NCBI GenBank assembly: GCA_030616425.1
Contig: JAUWXJ010000052.1
Location: 1-11,969, forward strand
Length of the DNA: 11,969 nucleotides
Reading direction: 5' to 3'
Source: Desulfobacterales bacterium
Lineage (GTDB): Bacteria > Desulfobacterota > Desulfobacteria > Desulfobacterales > C00003060
The number at the start of each line of letters is the position of its first letter. Positions within the stretch are counted from its first letter, which is position 1. The notes under the pieces are model-generated. The model was not told the DNA's origin. It saw nothing but the letters and a program-made list of their open reading frames with translations, and searched no databases. Of the stretch, positions 1 through 5,408 are shown one piece after another. Both the position numbers and the translations under genes were made by a program.

Positions 1-154
1 GGTTTTTGACAGAGAACTCAGAAAAATGGAGATGGGTAGTTTCCCTGAAGGCGCAACTCGGGAGCGGAGGGTTTGTGATTTTGTTGCCAGTATCACAGAC
101 CGCTATGCCCTGAATCTTTATGAGGAGATTTTTTTCCCAACCCCGTTAGTTTGA
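1..154 (+). CDS. dgt: dGTPase-like (HD-domain dNTP triphosphohydrolase), C-terminal fragment
   Basis: Reading from base 2 gives an open frame of 50 residues that ends at TGA 152-154; the gene starts left of the window. The visible tail contains RERRVCDFVASITDRYALNL, which matches the well-known C-terminal signature of deoxyguanosinetriphosphate triphosphohydrolase-like proteins (R-V-x-C-D-[FY]-[IV]-A-x-[ML]-T-D-R-[YF]-A). Family members hydrolyse dGTP or other dNTPs to the nucleoside plus triphosphate and help control dNTP pools in the cytoplasm. The HD metal site lies outside the window, so activity cannot be judged. The next gene begins 14 nt after the stop on the same strand, so the two may be co-transcribed. 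The identification rests on this tail motif only. Confidence 0.75.
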   Translation, partial: VFDRELRKMEMGSFPEGATRERRVCDFVASITDRYALNLYEEIFFPTPLV

Positions 155-168
155 TCAAGGAAGCACTT

Positions 169-399
169 ATGGACGAACCGCGATTCATTCCCTATGAAGA
201 AGCAAAAAAGATCGTGGCCGAAGTGGTAGAAATGGAGCATCCGCGCGAAGACGGGAAGCGTATCTTTAATGTCTACAATCACAGAGGGGAGTCAATCTGC
301 TGGTTTGACGCTGAAGAGGTGGAGGCGGAGATTGAAGCTGAAGAGTTCGAAGATGTAAAGGAACACATTCTCCACTTAATACCTGACTGGGCCGTCTGA
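169..399 (+). CDS. Small acidic hypothetical protein (76 aa)
   Basis: I do not recognise this protein. The ATG at 169 is preferred because AAGGA (157-161) sits 7 nt upstream; an in-frame TTG at 151 would overlap the dgt stop and would place this ribosome site inside the gene. The protein (starting MDEPRFIPYEEAKKIVAEVV) is strongly acidic, with a Glu-rich stretch around residues 48-62, one Cys (in the SICWFD segment) and no signal peptide or membrane segment. The pattern suggests a small soluble alpha/beta domain. It lies 14 nt after the dGTPase-like gene and probably shares its transcript. No clear terminator is visible in the 105 nt between it and the convergent SDR gene. Confidence 0.6.
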   Translation: MDEPRFIPYEEAKKIVAEVVEMEHPREDGKRIFNVYNHRGESICWFDAEEVEAEIEAEEFEDVKEHILHLIPDWAV

Positions 400-504
400 T
401 TGTTATTTCGTAATTTCTCGCTCGTGGCTCATTAGTCCATTAATACATATGAGGTTGCATTCTTTCTGGGAGGATTTTCTTCCGGATTCAGTCGCCCCGA
501 GTCT

Positions 505-1323
505 TTATTCAATAACCCCCTTCGGCATGGGCTCTGAATATTCTCCACCCAGGATATAACCGCCGTCAAGGCGCAGCACGCTGCCGGTCATGAAGGGTGC
601 ATCCCGGACCACAAAGAGCACCGCCCTTGTCACATCTTCAATCGTGCCGAGTCGTCGAAGGAGTGTATGATCTATTATTTCATCGCGCTGCGATTCGGTC
701 AGCAGACCCCATCCCCGGGTTTGAGGGCCATGGCGAGTCTCAAAAAATCCGAGCATGACTTCGTTGACCCTGACTTCTGGTGCAGCCTCTCGTGCCCAGG
801 TCTCGGTAAAGGATGATACGGCTCTACTGGCTGCTGCATATCCGTCGTTAAAGACCCGCCCTGCTGGGCCACTTCTTCCAATGAGTCCTGCAATGGATGA
901 GATATTAACCACCACGCCATCGCCAGAGGCCCTAAGGTGGGGTAGGGCCGAATTGTAAACCCACTGTTTTGCCCGGAGCGTTGTGGCCATCTCCAAGTCC
1001 CATTGATCACGAACATAAGCGCCATGCACCACCGGCCATCCTCCCCGCTCTATGTTGTTGATCAGGATATCAAGGCGACCGAACTTGGCTATCACCTTGT
1101 CAACAAGGGACGGGATCTTATCAGTGTCGAGCAGGTTTGTCTTAACAACGAGGTAGTCGGCACCTGTCTCTTCAAAGTCTTGCTTCATCTGCTCGAGAGA
1201 TTCCTCCCAGTCGAAATAGTTCAACACTAACTTGACCCCTTCCCTGGCCAGGGCAAGTCCGATGCCTTCCCCAATACCCTTTATAGCACCCAGTACCAGT
1301 GCCACTTTTCCGTTCAGTTCCAT
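505..1323 (-). CDS. Short-chain dehydrogenase/reductase (SDR) family protein with altered active site
   Basis: This is a classical-SDR-like Rossmann protein of 272 residues. The start chosen is ATG 1321-1323, which has AGAGGG 6 nt upstream and overlaps the YkgJ-type stop as TGATG; a start at 1380 would intrude into that gene. Visible motifs are the cofactor loop GAIKGIG (residues 12-18), DILINN (NNAG region, here NNIERG, from 89), NISS (catalytic Ser about 142-143), and the C-terminal LRLDGGY typical of the family. Family knowledge: the catalytic tetrad is Asn-Ser-Tyr-Lys. Here Tyr162 is followed by AAAS, so the YxxxK lysine is Ser166, and the helix-4 Asn position appears to be Thr115. NAD(P) binding is therefore likely, but ordinary SDR catalysis is doubtful. 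The substrate cannot be inferred. It is translated from the same message as the cysteine-cluster gene. Confidence 0.85.
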   Translation of the reverse strand: MELNGKVALVLGAIKGIGEGIGLALAREGVKLVLNYFDWEESLEQMKQDFEETGADYLVVKTNLLDTDKIPSLVDKVIAKFGRLDILINNIERGGWPVVHGAYVRDQWDLEMATTLRAKQWVYNSALPHLRASGDGVVVNISSIAGLIGRSGPAGRVFNDGYAAASRAVSSFTETWAREAAPEVRVNEVMLGFFETRHGPQTRGWGLLTESQRDEIIDHTLLRRLGTIEDVTRAVLFVVRDAPFMTGSVLRLDGGYILGGEYSEPMPKGVIE

Positions 1324-2072
1324 CAAGACCCTCTTTCGTGATTGGTTGAGGAATCTCCAAACAGCCTGCCCTTGATCCATTCAATACCAAACCGCATTAA
1401 GGCCACGTCGTCTTGTTCCAGATCTTTAGATGAATGATCTTCAACAGGATGCGTCTTCCAAAGCCTTTTTTCAAAAACAAGGTCCCTGAATCCATCAAGA
1501 TCGTAACAGGCCAAATAAAACAACTCGTTTTCTTTGTGAGTGAGCCCCTTTCTGTGACTTCGGTTTTTCAGAGATATGATGTCCATCAACAAATCATTCA
1601 TTTCATCATAGAGGTCGACCGCCTGGCCTTGTTTCCACTCCCTGACTGTCCATTCCTTTGATTCCTCAAAACCGAGACAGTGCGGCTCCTTGATCAGGAT
1701 GTAGAATTCCTCACAGGTACTTTGATTCGGCCTCCTTTGTATAATGCGAGCAAGTGGATAGATGCGGCAAGACCCGGGTCTATCCGGATAGACCGCACAG
1801 CCCACTTTGCTCACAAAGGGACAGCTCAGGTTTTTGTGCTTTAGCATCCCGAGGGTAACTACCGGCAGACCGGACCTTGGGCCTATGTGATGCGTGGTGT
1901 AGTGCTTCAGGAACTCTCCTGAGGAGAGTTTTAAGCTCTTCTTGAGACGGAGGATATCATACGGGGTCAGGAATTGATTTAGATCGCTGCAACAACGATT
2001 AAAACACTCGATACCCGGGTGGCAAGAGAATTGGAAGGTGTCATCTAAGGCAAGCTTCTGAAAATTCTCCAT
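1323..2072 (-). CDS. YkgJ-family cysteine-cluster (CxxxxxCxxxCC) protein
   Basis: A 249-residue soluble protein. The N-terminal half carries the cysteine pattern of the YkgJ / zinc- or iron-chelating family: Cys17, Cys23, Cys27-Cys28, then CPF (Cys84), GCAVYPDRPGSCRIYPL (Cys92, Cys102), Cys120 and Cys132. Family members are thought to bind a metal through these cysteines; the biochemical role is mostly unknown. The C-terminal third (about 140-249) is not recognised. The start at ATG 2070-2072 has only a weak ribosome site. It is the first gene of a two-gene operon; its TGA shares one base with the ATG of the downstream SDR gene, which suggests translational coupling. A promoter with good boxes lies about 120 nt upstream on the same strand. 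Confidence 0.8.
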   Translation of the reverse strand: MENFQKLALDDTFQFSCHPGIECFNRCCSDLNQFLTPYDILRLKKSLKLSSGEFLKHYTTHHIGPRSGLPVVTLGMLKHKNLSCPFVSKVGCAVYPDRPGSCRIYPLARIIQRRPNQSTCEEFYILIKEPHCLGFEESKEWTVREWKQGQAVDLYDEMNDLLMDIISLKNRSHRKGLTHKENELFYLACYDLDGFRDLVFEKRLWKTHPVEDHSSKDLEQDDVALMRFGIEWIKGRLFGDSSTNHERGS

Positions 2073-2192
2073 TTAAGACAGGACCTAGCTCCGCTTTGCC
2101 ACGGACGTTGGGCTGATTAAACCTTTGTACTGTGGAACAATGGGTCGTTCGGACATTTATGAATAATGTGAAGCAGGCAACAACCTGATTTT

Positions 2193-2222
2193 CATATAAC
2201 ATTTCAGCAGGTGTAAAGTCAA
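2193..2222 (-). promoter_or_regulatory. Predicted sigma-70-type promoter for the YkgJ/SDR operon
   Basis: On the minus strand, TTGACT (2217-2222, 5 of 6 consensus) is followed after 18 nt by TATATG (2193-2198, 4 of 6). Shifting by one base gives a 17-nt spacer with TTATAT. The predicted transcription start is near 2186, leaving an untranslated leader of about 115 nt before the ATG at 2072. This is a sequence match only. Confidence 0.5.
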
Positions 2223-2322
2223 CCGGGCTGGCAGACCTTTGGGCTGCATGATCTGTAAGAGGGGCTTACCTGAAATGCCCTATGGTGGCTAAGTTTTTTG
2301 TAAAGCCGTGTTCAAAAAGGGC

Positions 2323-2351
2323 TTGACAAGATGGGAGTTTGATGGTAAAAG
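2323..2351 (+). promoter_or_regulatory. Predicted sigma-70-type promoter upstream of aprBA
   Basis: A perfect TTGACA (2323-2328) is followed by exactly 17 nt and TAAAAG (2346-2351, 4 of 6 to TATAAT). The expected start is near 2358, which would give aprB a leader of about 445 nt. It is the best promoter match I found in the gap on this strand, but a weaker promoter nearer the gene, or use of this one for a separate small RNA, is possible. Confidence 0.5.
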
Positions 2352-2477
2352 AGAGCCCTTTGTTCAGGAGTCTGTAATCCCGTGAATTTGTTTGTAAAAT
2401 ATCCAAAATTTCTTCATGTCAAGCAACGTTTTTTTAGATACTTTATCACCATCCCAGAGTACCTAAAATCCAGGGGG

Positions 2478-2568
2478 GTGTTTAACAACTGAGTGGCGGG
2501 GGTTTTTTTGCCCCGCAGGCGGGTGATCTTCCCCGTTCTTGGGGAAACGGATTTGTACAGTTAAACAC
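2478..2568 (+). promoter_or_regulatory. Nested inverted repeats: candidate three-way-junction RNA in the aprBA leader
   Basis: A perfect 9-bp inverted repeat, GTGTTTAAC (2478-2486) with GTTAAACAC (2560-2568), encloses two further perfect hairpins: GCGGGG (2496-2501) with CCCCGC (2511-2516) around a T-rich loop, and TTCCCC (2529-2534) with GGGGAA (2541-2546) around GTTCTT. The three stems nest without conflict and would form a three-way junction of 91 nt. The CCCCGC arm could instead pair with the GCGGG just downstream (2519-2523), so two exclusive folds are possible. The second hairpin has no U-run after it, so it does not look like a terminator. It lies about 120 nt downstream of the predicted start and 236 nt before aprB. 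I do not recognise it as a known riboswitch class. The 9-bp arms could alternatively be DNA operator half-sites. Confidence 0.4.
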
Positions 2569-2625
2569 ATTGTGAAAGTAATAACATTGTACTGAGGGTC
2601 GATTTGTTATTTTCTGACGCATTGT
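2568..2625 (+). repeat. Three CATTGT direct repeats upstream of aprB; possible regulator sites
   Basis: CATTGT occurs at 2568-2573, 2585-2590 and 2620-2625, with start-to-start spacings of 17 and 35 nt, about one-and-a-half and three-and-a-third helical turns. The first lies in TTGTGAAAGTAATAACAT (2570-2587), which matches about 12 of 18 positions of a Rex-like TTGTGAA...TTCACAA palindrome. From general knowledge, Rex (an NADH-sensing repressor) controls sat and related energy genes in Desulfovibrio. The match is weak on its right half. Confidence 0.25.
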
Positions 2626-2716
2626 AAAACAAAAAACATGAGACACGGGCTCAAGGCTTAGAGGAGCCGAGGAAGCTCATTCGAAAGGGGGGATGCGATA
2701 ACTGGTGTTTGTTAAG

Positions 2717-2761
2717 CGGGAGATGTCGAGCCACATGAAGGCATCGTGTAGAAATCTCCCG
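2717..2761 (+). promoter_or_regulatory. Leader hairpin just upstream of the aprB ribosome site
   Basis: CGGGAGAT (2717-2724) pairs perfectly with ATCTCCCG (2754-2761) across a 29-nt loop. The 3' arm is followed at once by GAGGTA, and the true aprB ribosome site AGGAGGT (2792-2798) lies about 30 nt further on. The stem could stabilise the message 5' region or affect ribosome loading. It has no trailing U-run and so is not a terminator. Confidence 0.35.
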
Positions 2762-2804
2762 GAGGTATTCAGGTATTAAAAAAATAAGTTCAGGAGGTAA
2801 ATCA

Positions 2805-3236
2805 ATGCCAAGTTTTGTAATTGACGAAAAATGTGATGGCTGCAAGGGCGGGGAAAAGACTGCCTGCATGTACATCTGTCCCAACGACCTGATGGTCCTG
2901 GAGCCAAACCTCATGAAGGCGTACAACCAGGAGCCTGATCAGTGCTGGGAGTGCTTTTCGTGCGTGAAGATCTGTCCTACCCAGGCGATTGAGGTGAGAG
3001 GCTATTCTGATTTTGTTCCTCTTGGCTCCAGTATTGTGCCGATGAGAGGCACCGAGGATGTCATGTGGACATGCAAGTTCAGAAACGGCCTTATCAAGCG
3101 CTTCAAGTTCCCCATCCGGACCACACCGGAAGGTGCGGCCAATGAGTACGCAGATCTGAAGGGTAAGGACCTTGACAGCGGTTTGCTCTCTACTGAGGAA
3201 GCCGACGGCAAGACACTCACCACGCCTCAGACTTAG
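2805..3236 (+). CDS. aprB: Adenylylsulfate (APS) reductase, beta subunit
   Basis: AprB is the iron-sulfur subunit of cytoplasmic dissimilatory APS reductase; it carries electrons to the FAD of AprA for APS reduction to sulfite and AMP. The 143-residue length is typical. Eight ligand cysteines for two [4Fe-4S] clusters are visible: Cys10, Cys13, Cys21, Cys25 and Cys47, Cys50, Cys53, Cys57. Trp48, between the second set (CWEC), matches the tryptophan described near the electron path in the Archaeoglobus enzyme. The rest (from about residue 66) is the beta-rich extension and the tail expected to wrap around AprA. The ATG at 2805 has AGGAGGT 6 nt upstream. aprA follows after 58 nt on the same transcript. 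All expected residues are present. Confidence 0.97.
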   Translation: MPSFVIDEKCDGCKGGEKTACMYICPNDLMVLEPNLMKAYNQEPDQCWECFSCVKICPTQAIEVRGYSDFVPLGSSIVPMRGTEDVMWTCKFRNGLIKRFKFPIRTTPEGAANEYADLKGKDLDSGLLSTEEADGKTLTTPQT

Positions 3237-3294
3237 GGGCCTGTCAGGAGACGTTTGATCAAGCAAAGAACTTATCATTAAGGAGGATACGGAT

Positions 3295-5253
3295 ATGGCA
3301 TTACCGAATAAACCGACTGGAGAGCTTCTCGCGGTAAGAGATCCAGAGGTTGAAGAAAGAGAAGTTGATATTTTGATCGTAGGTGGTGGTATGGCCGCCT
3401 GTGGTTCCGCCTTTGAGGTCAAGAAATGGTCTGGTGACAAGACGGTACTTCTGGTTGACAAGGCCGCCATGGAGCGAAGCGGTGCGGTAGCCCAGGGGCT
3501 TTCGGCCATCAACACGTACATAGGCGAAAACCCCATTGAAGACTACGTCAAGATGGTCAGAAATGACCTCATGGGTATTACCCGGGATGACCTTGTCTAT
3601 GATCTGGGCCGCCACGTGGACGACTCGGTCCATCTCTTTGAAGAGTGGGGCCTTCCTATCTGGAAAAAGAGCCCAGAGGGCAAGAGCATAGACGGCCAGA
3701 AAGGCCAGGAACTGGGCACCCTGAAGTCAGGGGCCGCGCCTGTGCGTACCGGCAAATGGCAGATCATGATCAATGGCGAGTCTTACAAGTGCATCGTGGC
3801 CGAGGCAGCCAAGAAGGCCATCGGTGAAGAGAACATCCTGGAGAGGGTTTTCATCATAAAGCTCCTTCTGGATGCCAACAAGGAGAATACCATTGCAGGC
3901 GCAATTGGCTTCAGCGTGCGCGAGAACAAGGTGTACGTCATTAAGTGCAAGGCGATGATGGTTGCCTGCGGCGGTGCAGTGAACATCTACATGCCTCGCT
4001 CACAGGGTGAGGGCAAGGGCCGTGCCTGGTATCCTGTATGGAACTCAGGCTCCACCTACACTATGGCCGCGCAGGTTGGTGCCGAGTTGACCATGTTTGA
4101 AAACCGGTTCACACCGGCCCGCTTCAAGGATGGCTATGGTCCTGTGGGTGCGTGGTTCCTGCTCTTCAAGGCAAAGACCCTCAATGCGCTGGGTGAAAAC
4201 TTTGCAGCGAGTGATTTTGCAAAGAGCGAACTCGAAAAATATGCACCTTACGGGCTTGCTGCGGTCACCCCCACCTGTCTGAGGAACCACCTCATGCTGG
4301 CAGAGATGAAAGCAGGCCGCGGCCCGATCATCATGGACACCGTGTCCGCCTTGGCCACGCTCAGCGAGACCATGGATAAAAAAGAGATGAAGCACCTCGA
4401 ATCCGAGGCGTGGGAGGACTTCCTTGACATGACGTGCGGCCAGGCCAACCTGTGGTGCGCGCAAAACTGCGAGCCTGAAAAGAAGAACTCAGAGGTCATG
4501 CCCACGGAGCCGTACCTGTTAGGTTCTCATTCCGGGTGCTGCGGTATATGGGTCAGCGGGCCCAACGAAGACTGGGTGCCTGATTCCTACAAGTGGGGTT
4601 ACAACCGCATGACCACGGTAAACGGCCTCTTTACTTCCGGTGACGGTGTGGGTGCGTCTGGGCACAAGTTCTCCTCGGGCTCCCATGCCGAGGGCCGCAT
4701 GGCCATCAAGGCCGCGTGTCAATATGTGCGCGACAACGCAGACTTTGCGCCTGCGCTCAAGGAGTCCACACAGGAGCTGGTCGACGAGTGCTACAAACCG
4801 GTCAGGCTGTTCCTTGACAACTACCAGTACACCACGGCGGTTGACATCAACCCCAATTACGTAAAGCCCGACGGCTTTGCCATGCGGTTGATGAAGGCGA
4901 CCAATGAGTACGGCGGCGGCTGGATGACCTACTATCAGACCAGCGACAAGAACCTGGAGATCCTCCAGGATTTGTTTAAGGATATGCATGAGGATGCGGA
5001 GTTGCTCGGTGCAGGCGACCTGCATGAACTTATGCGGTGCTGGGAGATGAAACACCGGCTGTGGACCGTGGAGTCCCATTGCCGGCACATCTACTTCAGA
5101 AAGGAGTCCCGCTATCCGGGCTTCTACTACAAGTCAGACTTTCCGGGAACCGATGACGAGAATTGGTTCTGTTTTACCAATTCCAAGTATGATCCGGCAA
5201 CCGGAGAGTGGGAAATGAAAAAGGTAGACTACATCAAGATCATCCCTGACTAG
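3295..5253 (+). CDS. aprA: Adenylylsulfate (APS) reductase, alpha subunit
   Basis: AprA is the FAD-binding catalytic subunit (652 residues, normal length) of dissimilatory APS reductase, related to fumarate reductase and succinate dehydrogenase flavoproteins. The dinucleotide-binding stretch DILIVGGGMAACGSA begins near residue 25. Active-site blocks are easy to see: SGAVAQGLSAINTY (Asn73), MFENRFTPARFKDGYGPVG (Arg271), and LLGSHSGCCGIW (His412); by position these appear to correspond to Asn74, Arg265 and His398 of the Archaeoglobus enzyme. The C-terminal part has the usual helical cap and tail. The ATG at 3295 follows AAGGAGGA by 7 nt. The gene is complete and undisturbed and is followed by a strong terminator, which probably lets aprBA be made in larger amounts than the qmo genes. 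Confidence 0.98.
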   Translation: MALPNKPTGELLAVRDPEVEEREVDILIVGGGMAACGSAFEVKKWSGDKTVLLVDKAAMERSGAVAQGLSAINTYIGENPIEDYVKMVRNDLMGITRDDLVYDLGRHVDDSVHLFEEWGLPIWKKSPEGKSIDGQKGQELGTLKSGAAPVRTGKWQIMINGESYKCIVAEAAKKAIGEENILERVFIIKLLLDANKENTIAGAIGFSVRENKVYVIKCKAMMVACGGAVNIYMPRSQGEGKGRAWYPVWNSGSTYTMAAQVGAELTMFENRFTPARFKDGYGPVGAWFLLFKAKTLNALGENFAASDFAKSELEKYAPYGLAAVTPTCLRNHLMLAEMKAGRGPIIMDTVSALATLSETMDKKEMKHLESEAWEDFLDMTCGQANLWCAQNCEPEKKNSEVMPTEPYLLGSHSGCCGIWVSGPNEDWVPDSYKWGYNRMTTVNGLFTSGDGVGASGHKFSSGSHAEGRMAIKAACQYVRDNADFAPALKESTQELVDECYKPVRLFLDNYQYTTAVDINPNYVKPDGFAMRLMKATNEYGGGWMTYYQTSDKNLEILQDLFKDMHEDAELLGAGDLHELMRCWEMKHRLWTVESHCRHIYFRKESRYPGFYYKSDFPGTDDENWFCFTNSKYDPATGEWEMKKVDYIKIIPD

Positions 5254-5260
5254 GAGTTAC

Positions 5261-5279
5261 CATCCCCTATGATGGGATG
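5261..5279 (+). other. Small hairpin after aprA
   Basis: CATCCC (5261-5266) pairs with GGGATG (5274-5279) across a 7-nt loop, 8 nt after the aprA stop and just ahead of the stronger terminator. It has no U-run. It may protect the 3' end of the aprBA message, but a 6-bp stem can arise by chance. Confidence 0.25.
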
Positions 5280-5291
5280 AATGTCGTAAAA

Positions 5292-5329
5292 CTCCAGGTG
5301 CCGCTTTTGCGGCACCTGGAGATTTTTTT
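5292..5329 (+). terminator. Intrinsic terminator between aprA and qmoA
   Basis: A perfect 13-bp stem, CTCCAGGTGCCGC (5292-5304) with GCGGCACCTGGAG (5309-5321), has a TTTT loop and is followed by A and seven T residues (5323-5329). This is a textbook Rho-independent terminator. It stands 39 nt after the aprA stop and 80 nt before the qmoA start, so aprBA transcripts should mostly end here, with qmoABC served by read-through or its own promoter. Confidence 0.92.
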
Positions 5330-5382
5330 AATCTTTATTCCATTTGCATGCTTCTCGCCAGTTCATGTGCATTTTTCGCAAT

Positions 5383-5391
5383 TGATATAAC
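5383..5391 (+). promoter_or_regulatory. Possible extended -10 element before qmoA
   Basis: TG-A-TATAAC (5383-5391) matches an extended -10 box (TATAAC is 5 of 6 to consensus). No good -35 is present 16-18 nt upstream. The expected start, near 5398, would fall on the qmoA ribosome site GGAGG (5398-5402), giving a leader of only about 11 nt, so this is a weak candidate. Confidence 0.2.
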
Positions 5392-5408
5392 AGTGACGGA
5401 GGAACAGG

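Larger units (their letters stand above)
2073..2804. other. 732-nt divergent intergenic region and long aprBA leader
   Basis: No convincing gene is visible on either strand. Going left to right it holds the minus-strand promoter for the YkgJ/SDR operon (2193-2222), a plus-strand promoter (2323-2351), an AT-rich stretch with a T7 run near 2431-2437, a nested set of inverted repeats (2478-2568), three CATTGT repeats (2568-2625), a small GGCTC/GAGCC hairpin (2648-2652 with 2664-2668) and an 8-bp hairpin (2717-2761) just before the aprB ribosome site. If the 2323 promoter drives aprBA, the untranslated leader is about 445 nt, which is long for a bacterial gene. Confidence 0.7.

Noticed and set aside
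151..171. TTG at 151 as start of the small acidic gene
   Set aside because: It overlaps the dgt stop and would put the AAGGA ribosome site inside the coding region; the ATG at 169 has correct spacing.
400..504. Terminator between the small acidic gene and the SDR gene
   Set aside because: No stable inverted repeat with a T-run is visible on either strand.
1324..1380. ATG at 1380 as start of the SDR
   Set aside because: It would add 19 residues absent from the SDR fold and overlap the YkgJ-type gene; the ATG at 1323 has a ribosome site and a TGATG coupling.
2496..2516. GCGGGG...CCCCGC hairpin as an intrinsic terminator
   Set aside because: The T-run lies in the loop, not after the stem, on the plus strand; no U-run follows the 3' arm.
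2802..3536. Open frame of 244 codons antisense to aprB and the aprA start
   Set aside because: It is a shadow of two confidently identified genes and has no domain or ribosome site that supports it.
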